DNA of 64,000 bases from Prorocentrum cordatum (taxonomy: Eukaryota; Sar; Dinophyceae; Prorocentrales; Prorocentraceae): positions 100,594-164,593 of the forward strand of contig CAUYUJ010019081.1 in NCBI GenBank assembly GCA_963575745.1. The letters are read 5' to 3'. Shown in pieces: positions 21,346-32,834 of the stretch; position 1 is the stretch's first letter, and each line of letters opens with the position of its first letter. Made by a program: the position numbers and the translations under genes. Under the pieces are notes generated by a model. The model searched no databases. It was not told the origin of the DNA and saw only the letters and a list, made by a program, of their open reading frames with translations.

Positions 21346-21506
21346 AAACATAACCTCTGAGAGCTCTCCGCGGATTTCTTGGATCGGCGCTGGGCCCCCT
21401 GGCGGCGCCTCCAGCGCCGCCCCTGCCGCGCTCTGCGCGCCAGGGAGGGGGCCCCAGCGCCGATCCAAGAACTTTGCGCGGACCCCCGGACAGTTTATTC
21501 TTGTGC
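21346..21506. mobile_element. foldback/MITE-like element, family 2, copy b
   Basis: Best copy of the family. The left arm CGCACAAACATAACC ... TTCTTGGATCGGCGCTGG pairs with the right arm, read on the other strand: CCGCACAAGAATAAAC ... TTCTTGGATCGGCGCTGG. Arms are about 60 bp, with a short GGCGGCGCC-type core. Non-coding. Confidence 0.8.
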
Positions 21507-21945
21507 GGATTTCTTCTTCTTCTAGAGACCACCGAGCGCGTTCTACTACTCGCAGAAGTCCTACTCGCGCACGTCCGAAGAACCACGTTCGCCTTCTTTA
21601 ATATAGCGTAAATCCCCCACACGGCGGATCCAGGCCATTTGCGAGTAGTGATTGTTCGAGTAGTGGAACGCGCTTGCCAGAGCCGCTGGATCTCTGATGT
21701 CCTTGGCTCATCGACTGCAAAGCCGAGTTCGGCAATGTGAGGACGGGCGTTGGCCCACCAAATTTCTGGATTGGACACCTGAGGGTTTGCGTGACCGGGC
21801 GCCCTCGACAGCGCTGCGCAGATTGATTTTCGAGTTTTTTTTTGTTGGAAAAAAAGTAGTGAGCAGGGCTGCCCTCGAGGGGCAAGAACGCAGGACCACT
21901 CGCAGCGCTGCGTCCTGTTCCTATTCCTGTTCCAATCTTGTCCCT

Positions 21946-22031
21946 GCTTCCTCGCCAACCTCCTGTCCGCTCCCGCCCCCAGGACCCGGAGTCCTGGGTA
22001 GCATGCGAGGCCTGCCCCAAACCCAACATGA
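21946..22031 (+). repeat. duplicated segment (copy 2 of 2)
   Basis: Matches 19250-19352 (CCCAGGACCCGGAGTCC, GGTAGCATGCGAGGCCTGC). Here it precedes a family 5 repeat, whereas at 19 kb it follows one. Confidence 0.6.
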
Positions 22032-22065
22032 AAAAAAACGATTTATGTCGATTTGGTGTTGTCCC

Positions 22066-22145
22066 GTTCTGGAACGCCACGGAACGGCCGCGGCGCCCGA
22101 TGCATCCTCCCCAGCCGCTGGGTCTCAGAGGTCCCTGCTATATCT
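22066..22145. repeat. dispersed repeat, family 5
   Basis: CCCGTTCTGGAACGCCACGG, CGGCCGCGGCGCCCGATGCA, CTCAGAGGTCCCTG, as in the 33957 and 41345 copies. Confidence 0.65.
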
Positions 22146-22261
22146 CGATCAGGTGTTGCCCCGTTCCCTTCGGCTCTGCGTGCCCTGTCCCCTGCGGCCC
22201 AGAGTGCCTTGTCTCCGATTTATCCTGACCCGATGCCCGCTTCTCCTCCTCGTCTTTGCTC

Positions 22262-22322
22262 CTCCTCCCCCCCCTCCTCCTCCTCCTCCTCCTCCTCCTC
22301 CTCCTCCTCCGCCTCCACCTTC
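22262..22322. repeat. (TCC)n array
   Basis: TCC triplet array; poly-Ser and poly-Pro frames across it are not genes. Confidence 0.9.
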
Positions 22323-22329
22323 TCCGATC

Positions 22330-22830
22330 CTGCCCTGTCCCGTTTCTGGATCCGCTTCCGCGTGCCCTGTCCTCCCCCCCGCGCCGTGCAGCCCGGCGTG
22401 CTCCCCGAGCCTCGGCGGCCGGAGTGCCCCCCCTTCCAGAGCCGCGCCGGGCCGCCGCGGGCTGCACACCGCTCGAGCGCTCAGCGCGTCGGTCGCTGCC
22501 CGCGAGGCCTCCGGAGCGCGCTCGGGGCCTACCCCTGGTACCTTTCCCAGGCCCCCTCGCGTCGTGAGCACAATCACGGCGGAAGGGTTTTGTAACGGCT
22601 TCGGCCTTGAGGGGGGCCCCCACGGGGCGCCTCTTGGGCTCGTCGCGAGCGGCTCAGGGCGGAAGGCCGGCCCCGGGGAGGGGGTGCAGGCCTCTGGGGT
22701 TCCACGTTGTGAGCAAGTCCTGGCGCTTTGGGTCTGGGGATGTCGGTCGTTGTCCGCACCTCCTCCGGGACATGCGCTGGACCATGCCTGGTTCCGGGCC
22801 TCTTTCCATCACTCGAGGAGGACATGCCAG
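22330..22830. other. GC-rich gene-free stretch
   Basis: Open in several frames because of composition; no motif recognised. Confidence 0.4.
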
Positions 22831-22833
22831 CAG

Positions 22834-22974
22834 AAACATGAGCTTTCGCCGCGCGGCTTTCTTGGATCGGCGCTGGGCCCCCCTGGCGGCCCCTCTGGCG
22901 CCGCTCCTGGGGCACAAGGGGGCCCAGCGCAGATCCACGAAATCCTCGTGGAGCTCCGAAAGTTTGATGTTCAT
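22834..22974. mobile_element. foldback/MITE-like element, family 2, copy c
   Basis: Left AACATGAGCTTTCGCCGCGC ... TTCTTGGATCGGCGCTGGGC; right CCCAGCGCAGATCCACGAAA ... GGAGCTCCGAAAG. An inverted repeat with the family 2 arms. Confidence 0.75.
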
Positions 22975-23037
22975 CTTTAAGCAGTTTCCATTATTTGATC
23001 ACTCCGATGAGGCGCGGTTTCGTAAACTATATATGTG

Positions 23038-23111
<74 letters not shown>

Positions 23112-23120
23112 GAGAGGGGG
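23038..23120. repeat. (TA)n and (GA)n microsatellites
   Basis: TATATA (23038-23051) followed by a GA array to 23117. Confidence 0.95.
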
Positions 23121-23149
23121 TGGGAAGGAAGGAGCAGGCACCAGGGTCA

Positions 23150-23332
23150 ACGATAGAGAGTGGGGATAGGCTCGGGAGGGAATGCATCGACCCCCTACCG
23201 CCCCTTCGTCGCCGACAGGGGCTCGATGGCCCACCCTGCCCAGGAACGTGCGGTTCCACTATTCAGAGTCCGTCGCCGTTCTGTCGGCGATGTACCGCCG
23301 ATTCCTGGTCGATGTCTCCCCCCCCTTAGCGG
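23150..23332. mobile_element. inverted-repeat element, family 4, copy c
   Basis: GGAATGCATCGACCCCC, then CGCCGACAGGGGCTCGATGG, CTGTCGGCGATGTACCGCCG and GGTCGATGTCTCCCCCC, in the same order as the 9558 copy. Confidence 0.65.
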
Positions 23333-23457
23333 GTCCTTCGAGGCCTCGAGGCAGAGAGCAGGGGATGTCAGGCAGAACCAGAGCGTCTTGGATCGCTCTG
23401 GAACGGCCGAAGGTGCACGATACATTCGATGATCCTCGGGACGTGTGTTTAGCCAAA

Positions 23458-23471
23458 TGTGTGTGTGTTTT

Positions 23472-23510
<39 letters not shown>

Positions 23511-23514
23511 GCTC
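23458..23514. repeat. (GT)n microsatellite
   Basis: GT dinucleotide array with one TTTATT interruption. Confidence 0.95.
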
Positions 23515-23519
23515 ATCCT

Positions 23520-23943
23520 GCTTCAGCTCCGTCGATCGCATGCTGCCCGTGTTGGCCCTCAGTAACTGCGCCGCCTGCGTCGCATTGCAGGGCTTCGGTG
23601 GACAGACACACGCTGGCGCCAACACACGTTCTGAGGGTCATCGACTCATCCTCCAGAAGCGCTAGACCTCAGAGATCCCACACTCATCCTGACCCGACTT
23701 TAATCCTTTCCCTGCCTTCGTTACAGGACGTCTGGTGTGTGGCCTCGAGGACAGCATAACCCACCTCCCCCAGCCAGGACCCCCACTCCCGACCTGGCGG
23801 CGGTGGTGGAGGTGACGCTGTCTTCTAAGACGACCAGTGCTGATTTCGCTGTGCCGTGCTGCTCTCGTGGGGCTGCGGCATGCTCAACGCTTTCCTTTGG
23901 TGATCCAGGGGGTCCTGGTGGCTGGTGGTGAGTGTGTTGTTCT
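23520..23943. other. gene-free spacer
   Basis: Mixed-composition sequence between the GT array and a family 3 element. No ORF or RNA gene recognised. Confidence 0.4.
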
Positions 23944-24145
23944 CGGCTGCCAGCGAGGGGGGGAAGTGAGAAGCTGAAGGCCTTCTCGGAAGGCGGCGGG
24001 GCTTCTCAGGAGCCCTCTGGCCTTCTGAAAAGTTTTCTGTTTTTTCGGGGAAGGCTCAGAAATCTTCTCTCAGAAGGCTGTGGGACTTCCGAGGCTTCCG
24101 AGAAGGCCCGCCCCTTTTTGCTTCCCCCTCTGAGCTTGCCGCCAA
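23944..24145. mobile_element. inverted-repeat element, family 3, copy b
   Basis: Left CAGCGAGGGGGGGAAGTGAG; right CCCGCCCCTTTTGCTTCCCC then CTTGCCGCC. Between them repeated CTTCTCAGAAGG-like palindromes. About 200 bp, non-coding. Confidence 0.8.
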
Positions 24146-24149
24146 CAGC

Positions 24150-24275
24150 AAGGTGCGGATGCGCTATCGGGGGCCCATTATCGCGGACCCTTCGGCGCTG
24201 AGTCGCCGATTCCAGGCCGATGCTACCCCACCTGGGCCAGCCCCCCGCCCCCCTCCTGTCGTTGCTTCCCAGGCA
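24150..24275. mobile_element. inverted-repeat element, family 4, copy d (diverged)
   Basis: GCTATCGGGGGCCCATTATC, GAGTCGCCGATTCCAGGCCG and CCCCCTCCTGTCGTTGC match the right half of family 4. Confidence 0.5.
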
Positions 24276-24556
24276 GGGGGGGGTCTCCAGCGCCGCCGAC
24301 GTTGGCCTCAGAGATCCCCGAAGAGCCCTGGGCGCGCCCCCGATTCCAGCCTCGGAGAGCCCCGCAGAGCCCCGAAGAGCCCCGCGGGGCGGCCTGGGCG
24401 GCGGGGGGCCGGGCGGGCAGAGGCGCGCGGAGGCGCCTGGGCCGTGCCTCGGGGGGGAGGGAGGCTGGGAGGCGGGCGGCCCGCGGGAGGTGATGCTCCT
24501 TGGGGAGGTGGTCACCAAGGCTCCGGCGCTGCACGGCGTGTACCCCCCCGGCCGTG

Positions 24557-24812
24557 GAGGAGGAGGAGGAGGAGGAGGAGGAGGAGGAGGAGGAGGAGGG
24601 GGAGGAGGACGAGGAGGAGGAGGAGGAGGGGGGGAGGAGGAGGAGGAGGGGAAGGAGGAGAGGAGGAGGAGGAGGGGGGGAGGAGGAGGACGAGGAGGAG
24701 GAGGAGAGAGGAGGAGGGGGGGAGGGAGGGGGGGAGGGGACGACGAGGAGGTGGCAGGGGTAAGAGGATCGGAAGAGATGGGCGAGGACGAGGAGGAGGA
24801 GGAGGAGCAGTG
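24557..24812. repeat. (GGA)n array
   Basis: GGA array with GGGGGA interruptions. Confidence 0.95.
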
Positions 24813-24825
24813 AGATGACGCAGGT

Positions 24826-24995
24826 GAGCAGATGGATGATGAGGTTGTTGTGTTTGTGGTTGTTGTTGATGATGCTGGTGGTGATGGTGATGATGATAAT
24901 GATGATGATGCTGCTGATGACGATGATGCTGTTGCTGATGATGATGGTGATGATGATGCTGCTGCTGATGATGATGATGATGCTGTTGCTGCTGC

Positions 24996-25031
<36 letters not shown>

Positions 25032-25043
25032 CTATAATGAGGA
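24826..25043. repeat. (GAT/GCT)n array
   Basis: TGATGATGCTG-type triplet array passing into GGA at 25043. Confidence 0.95.
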
Positions 25044-25285
25044 GGAGGAGGAGGACTTGATCTCGAGTGTCTTCCTCATATGCAGGAAGAGAATGGGGGA
25101 GCAGCAGCAGGAGAGTCCCAGAAGGACAGGGGCCCTGCGGCAGGCGGGAGGTTTTTGCCCTCGGTCCCAGGACCGCAGAATCAACGACGCAGGATAACAT
25201 TTTCCTTGGCGCTAGAAGGCCCTAAGCCCTAAACAGCTCCTTCGAGTGCAAGAGGGCACCCTAGAGAGTATAGAGAGTGAAGAGA

Positions 25286-25945
25286 TGTGACATCCATCCA
25301 TCCATCCATCCATCCGTATATACATACACACATACATACATACATACGTACATACATACATACATACAAGCATACACACATACATACATACATGCATACA
25401 TACACACATACACTCGAACACACATACATTCATTCATTCATTCATTCATGCATACATACATACACACATTTCTACACACATCCATACATACATACACACA
25501 TACATGCGTACCTACCTACCTACACACATACATACACATACACACATCCATACACACATACTAACATACATACATACATTCATGCATATAGACATACATA
25601 CATACATACATACATACACACATACATACATACATACATACATACATACACATACACACATGCATACATCCATACATACACATGCACACACATACATACA
25701 TGCATGCATACATACGCGCACACATACACACATGCATGCACACAAACATGACATGCATACATACGTACATACGTACATGCACACATACACATAGACATAC
25801 CTACCTACATACATACGTGCATACATACATACATGAATTCAGACATACATACACATACACACGTGCATGCATGCATACATGCATACAAGCTTATAGGCAT
25901 ACATTCATACACACATCCATGCACACATGTTGATACAGGTATTCC
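25286..25945. repeat. (CATA)n tetranucleotide array
   Basis: CATA/CACA/CATC units over about 660 bp, the complement of the TATG array at the window start. His/Thr/Tyr frames are artefacts. Confidence 0.95.
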
Positions 25946-26565
25946 GAACAACATAACTTTCTGTATGGGAGACCATCGCGGAAGCCCTGAGGAATACCAT
26001 CGTGGAGACCACATGGGAGACCATGAGGGAGGCTGTACAGGAGACCATACGGGAGACGAGACGGAACGGACGACGATACGGGAGACCCCGGATCGTGTGC
26101 CATTGCTTCTAGACCCGGAAGGTGTCACTGGTGCCTTGCAGAGATAATTTCGGACCCTTGCAAACAAGCTGTTCAGGGAGACCCTGGTTCTCAGGAAGGG
26201 GTCCAGACCTCTGGGAGGCGCGCAGTCGAAAAGAACACGAGGGAACCGCCTCGGGGACGAAGCCCTGGGGAAAAGCTGGGGACACGCCCAGGGGCGCAGG
26301 GCCCGTTTCCCCGTGCCCCTCGGGACCTGGTGCAGGAGGAGCTGGACTTTCTCTCGAGGGCTTGGGGAGCTGGAGTGGCAGCTACTGCCACGTGCGACGG
26401 GAGCTCTTCTCGACGCAGCGCCCTCTAGAAGCGAGGTTGTCAGGAGTGCAGATCTAGTCTGCTCGGTTCCAGAGCACCCCGCAGTGTCTTGTTGGCACGC
26501 CTCTGCAAATTCGTCCGTTGACTTGAGTTTTCGAGCCCTCCGCTCAGAAGGGGCCACCGAGATTG
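25946..26565. other. gene-free spacer after the CATA array
   Basis: Begins with a loose 13-14-bp repeat (GGAGACCAT..., 25968-26085: GGGAGACCATCGCGGAAGCC, GGAGACCACATGGGAGACCA). The rest is unassigned. Confidence 0.5.
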
Positions 26566-26569
26566 CCAG

Positions 26570-27075
26570 CAGGCCTCCAAGAGGCCCCAAGAGGTCCCAC
26601 ACATGCCCAAAAGAGGCTCCTCAAGGCTCCCAAAAGTCTTTCGAGAGGCCCCCAGAAGCCTCCTGACAGGCCAGACGACCGCGCGCCATAGCCTTCTTGG
26701 GGCTTCTCGGGGCCCTCTTGGGGGCATCTTGGGCCGTCTTGGGGATGATCGGGAAGGCCTCTTGGGCCGTCTTGGACGCAGTGAAGGCCGAAAAGTCGCA
26801 TAAGCTGAACGGTTAGGTCTTCCCAAGGGAATGGAACAGTTTTTACCTCTTGGAGCTCTCTTGGGAGGGCTCTTGGAGGCCTCTTGGGACGTCGTGGAGG
26901 CCTCTTGGGCCGTCTGGAGGAAATTTGGAGCGTCTGGGACCGATCGCTCGGTGACTCGGAGCGTCCGAAAGGCCTTTTGGAGTCCTCTTGGCCCGTCTTG
27001 TGGTCCTCTTGGGGCTCTCTTGGGGCACTCTGGGGCCGTCTTGGGGCCCTCCAGGGGCGCTGCGGACGCAGCCCG
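26570..27075 (-). repeat. degenerate CCAAGA/TCTTGG repeat region with island
   Basis: Repeated words CTTGGGGCTCTCTTGGGGC and CTTGGGCCGTCTTGG. The non-repetitive island at about 26770-26850 corresponds, on the opposite strand, to those near 1440-1500 and 28425-28500. It separates the two CATA arrays. Confidence 0.7.
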
Positions 27076-27174
27076 GCCTGCGCGCCCAAGATCAAGGCAC
27101 CGCCTTCTATGTATTTAGGTACCCCCTATATTAGTATAGCCACACGTCTATACACACCTCTCTCTTTATACATG

Positions 27175-27984
27175 TATGAAACACGGACATTGTCATCCAT
27201 CCATACACATATCCATCGTTCATCGTTCACACATACCTGCACACATAATACACACATGCATCCATATCTACATACATACACACATCCACCCATCCACAAT
27301 ACACATACACACACGTACATACATCCATACATACATGCATACATGCATACATGCGTACAAACATGCATACATACACATATGCACACACATACATCCATAC
27401 ACACATACATACATACACACATGTATACACACATACACTCACACAATGCCACACACATACATGCATACACACGTACATACATACATAAATACATCCATAC
27501 ATGCATGCATGCATCCATACATAAAAAAAAACACACACATACATACATACACATATCCATACATACAAAGCACACATGCGTACATGCATACATACATGCA
27601 TACACATATACACGGTTAAACATACACATGTACATACATGCGTACGTACATACATACATACATACATGCATCATGCATACACGCACACACATACATACGT
27701 ACGTACGTACGTACATCCATCCATCCATCCATACATACATACATCCGCACACACACACACACCTATGCATACATCCATGCATATACACGTGTGTATATAT
27801 ACATACATACGTTCATGTATGGCATCCATACATACATGCTTACATACCTACCTACCTATATACCTTCCTACCTACGCACGTACGTACGCACATACTTACA
27901 CACACATGCAGATCGATACATCCACACACATACATACAGACTACACACATACACATACACATATTTGCATACATGTGTATATAT

Positions 27985-28033
<49 letters not shown>

Positions 28034-28165
28034 CACACGCATACGTGTCTGTACATACATGTACACTTGCACACATGTAAAAAATATTTACAGGCTGATA
28101 TATAAACATGTCTACATCTACATCTATATTCATATGTGCACACATGCATTCTATATAGATATCTC
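27175..28165. repeat. (CATA)n array with (TA)n tail
   Basis: About 1 kb of CATA/CACA/CATC/CGTA units, with a TA run at 27988-28032. Confidence 0.95.
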
Positions 28166-28289
28166 GATTGAGCGGAGCCTTTCGATCATCCCTCCGCCTA
28201 AACGCCCCCCCCCGGATCCCTGGTTCTGGGAGCCTTCTGGACGCTCCTTGACAGGGTCACCAGGGACTTCCGAGCTTTTGAGGATCCCC

Positions 28290-28925
28290 CCGACCCGTGC
28301 AAAGGGCCCTCTGGCGGTGCCAAGAGGCCCCCCGAGACGTCCCAGGAGCGCCCCAAGAGGGACCTAGCTGGCCGCAAGATGGCCCAATGGGCCCTGAAGA
28401 CGCCCCAAGACGCCTTCAAAATGTCCCTCCCCAAAGCAAAATTCGTTCCAGTCCTGAGGAAAATAAATGTTTAGCATGTGCGCTTCGTTACTCTCAGCAG
28501 GGTCCAAGACGGCCAAAGAGGCCCCCTAGATCGCCCCAAGACTGCCCACGAGGCTCCTATGAGCGCCCCCAGACTGTCCAAGATCACTCCAAGACTGCCC
28601 AAGAGAGCCCCAAGATGGCCCAAATAGGACCCAAGAGGCAACCCCAAAAGGCTCCCAAGAAAGTCCCAAGAGGGCTATGGGATGCTTCCAAAAGGGCCCA
28701 AGATGGCCCCAAGTCGGCTTCCAGAAGGCTCTCGCCCCCAAAACGGTCCAAGAGGGCCCCAGGACGGCCCCAGAGGGCCCCAAGACGGTCCAAAAGCTCC
28801 CCAAAGGACCCCCACAAAGGCTTCGAGAGACAATATTCGTTGACGGCCCAACAGACCTCCAGGATCGCCACAAAACGGCCCAATAGGCTATCAATAGGGC
28901 CCCTCCGACGGCCAAGTAGGTCCTC
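28290..28925 (+). repeat. degenerate CCAAGA repeat region with island
   Basis: Words such as CCCCAAGATGGCCCAAATAG and CCAAGACGGTCC recur at irregular 11-15-bp spacing. The 211-codon Pro/Lys/Arg frame across it is a product of the repeat. The island at 28425-28500 (GTTCCAGTCCTGAGG ... CTTCGTTACTC) is shared with the other two loci. Confidence 0.7.
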
Positions 28926-28967
28926 TTCCTGACAGCGCCCTCCCCCCCCCCTCCCACTTCGCCCTCC

Positions 28968-29818
28968 TCTGCCTCTTCCTCCTCCTCCTCCGCCTCTTCC
29001 TCCTCCGACCTCCGCCCTCGTCCTCTTCCTCCTCCTCCTCCTCCGCCCTGCTCCTCCTGCTCCTCCTCCTCCTCCTCCTCCTCCTCCTCTTCCTCCTCCT
29101 CCTCCAGCTCGTCCTCCTCCTCCTCCTCCTCCTCCTCCTCCTCCTCCTCCTCCTCCTCCTCCTCCTCCTCCCTCCGTCTCCTCCCTCCTCCCTCCTCATC
29201 CTCCCCATCCTCCTCTCCTCCTCCTCCTCCTCCTCCCTCGTCCTCCTCCTCCTCCTCCTCCCTCCTCCTCCTCCTCCTCCTCCTCTCTTCTCCTCCTCCG
29301 CCCTCCTCCTCCTTCTCCTCCTCCTCCTCTCTCCTCCTCTCCTCTCTCCTCCTCCTCCTCCTATCCTCTTCCGCCTCCTCCTCCGCCTCATCCTCCTACC
29401 GCCATCCTCCTCCCCTCCTTCCTCCGTCTCCTCATCCTCCCCTCCTCCTCCTCCTCCTCTTCTTCTCCTCCTCTTCCTCATCCTCCTCCTTTCTCCGCTC
29501 TCCTCCTCCTCTTCCTGCTCCTCCTCCTCCCTCTTCTCCGCCGCCCTCCTCTTCCGCCCGTCTCCTCCTCCTCCTACTCCTCCGTCCTCCCTCCTCCTCC
29601 TCTCCTCCTCCTCCTCCTCTCCTCCTCCCCCCTCCTCCTCTCCTCCTCCTCCTCCTCCTCCTCCTCCTCTCCGCTTTCCTTCGCCTTTCCTCCTTCTCCT
29701 CCTCCGCCCTCCTCCTCCTCCTCCGCTCTCCTCCTCCTCCTCCTTTTCCTCCTCCTCCTCCTCCTCCCCCTCCGCCCTCGTCTTCCTCCTCCTCCTCCTC
29801 CTCCGCCCTCCTCCTCCA
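28968..29818. repeat. (TCC)n array, 850 bp
   Basis: TCC/CTC triplets with CGC and TTC interruptions. Confidence 0.95.
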
Positions 29819-29948
29819 GTCATTTTCCTTATACATACTTTCTCCTTGTGGCACCGCGGGGTAAATTTTAAGGGTAGACCGGGCGTTTCCCGGAGTTATC
29901 CTCACCATATCGGTCCCTGAAGCATCGAAAGTGGCAACAGTTTCTCAG

Positions 29949-30440
29949 ATGGAGGGCGGGTGGTTTTCAACATGTGGCTCTCGCCTTAGCGCCGTGCACA
30001 TTCGTTTTCAACATTTGCAAGAGGTTCACGGATTGAGGGGTGGTGGTTTTCAAACTGTGGCTCTCGCCTAAGCGCGACGCACATTCTTTTAAAACATTAG
30101 CAGGAGTTTCACGGATTGAGGGCGGGCGGTTTTCAAACTGTGACTCTCGCGTTAGTGCCGCGCACATTCGTTTTAAACACCTGCAAGAGTTTCACATATT
30201 GAGGGCGGGTGGTTTCGAAACTGTGGTTATCGCCCTAGCGCCGCGCACATTCGTTGTAATCATCTGCAAGACTCATGGAGGAGAGTGGTTATCAAGTTAT
30301 GGCTCTTGCCTTAGCGCCGCGTGCACTCGTTTTGAAAAGCTGCAAGGGTTTCACGGATTGAGGGCGGTTCTTTTTCAAGATGTGGCTCTCGCATTAACGC
30401 GGCGCGCATTCCTTTTAAACATATGCAAGTGTTTCACGGA
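29949..30440. repeat. 83-bp minisatellite, six units
   Basis: Six consecutive units starting near 29949, 30032, 30115, 30198, 30274 and 30357. Each has GATTGAGGGCGGGTGGTTTT, CTGTGGCTCTCGCCTTAGCG, CCGCGCACATTCGTTTTAAA and GCAAGAGTTTCACG. Unit four is shortened, and substitutions differ in each unit, so the array is old. No ORF runs through it. Confidence 0.9.
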
Positions 30441-30760
30441 TTCCCATGACCAGCGTACCAGAAATAGTGATTTGAAAGGATTCATGATTTTGCTGGTGCA
30501 ACAGTTATGTTGATTCGCGGTGTTGGAATCCCATAAACGGCGTTCTGGCATGATTCTAGTTCGTCAAGACGCAGCAGTCAGGTTGATCCGTGGCGTTGAA
30601 ATCCCGAGAACAATTTATTGACATGCTTCAGGATCTTCAAACGGCTGTCTTCCAACGAGGCAGTTCCCTCAATGGAAATGAACCGTTGTAGGGGCCTATG
30701 AAGAGGAAGCTTGGAGGGAGGGTTACAGCAACATCTTTGATGACTCTTTGGTTTATACTG
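30441..30760. other. gene-free spacer
   Basis: Contains a short diverged duplication (GGTGTTGGAATCCC at 30520 and GGCGTTGAAATCCC at 30592). No gene. Confidence 0.4.
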
Positions 30761-30761
30761 G

Positions 30762-31440
30762 TCCTCCTCCTCCTCCTCCTCCTCCTCCTCCGCACTCCTC
30801 CTCCTCTTCCTCCTCCTCCTCCTCCTACTCCGCACTCCTCCTCTTCCTCCTCCTTCTCCGCCATCTTCCTCCTCATCCTCCTCCTCCGCTCTCCTTCTCC
30901 TCCTCCTCCGCACTCCTCCTCCTCCTTCTCCCTCTCCTCCTCCGCCCTCCTCCTCCAACCTCCTTCTCCTCCTCGTCCTCCTCCTCCTCCTCCTCCTCCT
31001 TCTCCTCTGCCCTCCTCCTCTTCCTCCTCCTCCTCCTCCTCCTCGTCCTCCTCCTCCTCCTCTCCTTCCTCCTCCTCCTCCTCTTCCTCTTCTTCATCCT
31101 CCTCCTCCTCCTTTTCCTCCTTTCTTCCTTCTCCTCCGCTGCCCTCCTCCTCTTTCTCCTCCTCCTTCGCCTCCTCCTCCCCCCTCTCCTCCTCCTCCCT
31201 CCTCCTCCGCCCTCGTCCTCCTCCTCCTCCTCATCCTTCGCCTCTCCTCCTCCTCCTCCTCCTGCTCCTCTTCCTTCTCCTCCTCCTCCTCCTCCTCTCC
31301 TTCCTCCTCCTCCTCCTCTTTTTCGTCCTTCTTCTCCTCCTTCTCCTCCGTCTTCTCCTCGTCCTCCTCCTCCTCCTCCTCCTCCTCCGCCTCCTCCTGC
31401 TCTCCCCCTCGCCTTCCTCTCCCACTCCTTCCGCCTCCGT
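30762..31440. repeat. (TCC)n array, 680 bp
   Basis: TCC/CTC array with CGC and TTC variants. Confidence 0.95.
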
Positions 31441-31844
31441 CCCTTTTCATCCTACTCGTTCTTCCCCGTCCTGCGGCGACTTCTGGAGGCCCCCAGATGG
31501 GCCCCGGAAGCCCCAGACGAGCCAGACGTTCCCAAGACTCTTCTGCGATTTCCGACCGCCTAGTCCCGGGGATGGAGTTTCATCCCGACAGAGGACGGCA
31601 AAGGATCGAGGTTCGAGATTCGACGGTCGAGGTTTTCCGACCGTTCTTCGTCTTTTCGGAGCCTCTGGTGGTCTCGTCGCCGCATGTCAGGGTCCACCTC
31701 GAGATTCGGTCCATTGCGGCCCAACTGTACTTTGGGGAGCTGGCCGCACTTGGAGGCCAGGGCGGATGGCGCGAAGAGCCACACTGCACGAAACTCCAAG
31801 GGCCAAGGTGCATGGCGCGAAGCGCCAATGCAGTCTTTTTTGTT

Positions 31845-31960
31845 GGTGTGTGTACATATATATATATATATATACACATCTATATATATATATATAGATA
31901 TACACATATATATATATATATATATGTACATACATATGTATATATATATATATGTGTGTA
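31845..31960. repeat. (TA)n microsatellite cluster
   Basis: TATATA runs with ACACATC and GTACATAC interruptions. Confidence 0.95.
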
Positions 31961-32227
31961 TACGAGTTGCCCCTCACACGGCCTGACTCTATTGATGTCC
32001 GCCGCCTGCCAAGGTCCCCGAAGATCGATCCCCCCGGGCGGTGGTTTTGGACATCGCAGACGTCGAGGACAAACTCGCCGATGTCCTCGGTGATCCCGGG
32101 CCGGGGCCGGCCCAGGTCGAGCGCGCGGAGAGAGGGGCGGCGGGCCGCGGGGGCGGACTCCTTCGGGGCCGATGGGCAGCACGGGGGTCCGTGTTCGGCT
32201 GCGCAGGGCTGCGACGGCTCGTGTTGG

Positions 32228-32384
32228 ATCGGGCGTGCCCCCCTGCAGGCAGAGTTGGACGGAACGAAAAAGACATCGTCGCACGATGCTCGACAGACGT
32301 TCAAAAGAATGGTCAAGCAGTCGTCCCCAGACTATTTTTTTCGGCTATTTTGGAATCTTTCTCCTGTAGAGGGACACGCCCGAC
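32228..32384. mobile_element. TIR element, family 1, copy B
   Basis: Inverted relative to copy A: ends ATCGGGCGTGCCCCCCTGCA and CTGTAGAGGGACACGCCCGAC; the interior CGTCCCCAGACTATTTTT is the complement of the conserved core. GGCTCGTGTT (left) and GGTTCGTGTT (right) flank it as a near-perfect 10-bp direct repeat. Confidence 0.8.
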
Positions 32385-32559
32385 CAAAGGTTCGTGTTTT
32401 TTCGCGACGCGAGGACGTCGGGGTCGGCGTCGCCTCGACCGATCTTCGGCCCAGAAGGCCGCCGTGGGCGGCCTCTTCTGGGCAGAGGGCTCCGGTTGGT
32501 GGGCCAGTCTTCCACCACCGCTGCCACATATAGAACGGGGGAGAAGGGAGGATGGGCGG

Positions 32560-32812
32560 GTCCTCCTCCTCCTCTTCCTCCTCTTCCTCCCTCCTCCTCC
32601 TCCCTCCTCCTCCTCCCTCCTCCTCCTCCTCCTCCTCCTCCCTCCTCCCTCCTCCTCCCGCCTCCGCCTCCTCTTCCTCCCCGCCTCCCCTCCTCCTCCT
32701 CCTCCTCCTCCTCCTCCTCCTCCTCCTCCGCCTCCGCCTCCGCCTCCTCTGTCTTCCTCCTCCTCCTCCTCCTGGTCCTCCTCCTCCTCCTCCTCCTCCC
32801 CATCCTCCTCCC
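32560..32812. repeat. (TCC)n array
   Basis: TCC triplets with CGCC interruptions. Confidence 0.95.
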
Positions 32813-32834
32813 TGTCCTACCTGTGGTCGTGGTG

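Noticed and set aside
29949-30440. 83-bp repeats as a CRISPR array
   Set aside because: Units are contiguous without distinct spacers and the genome is eukaryotic; this is a minisatellite.
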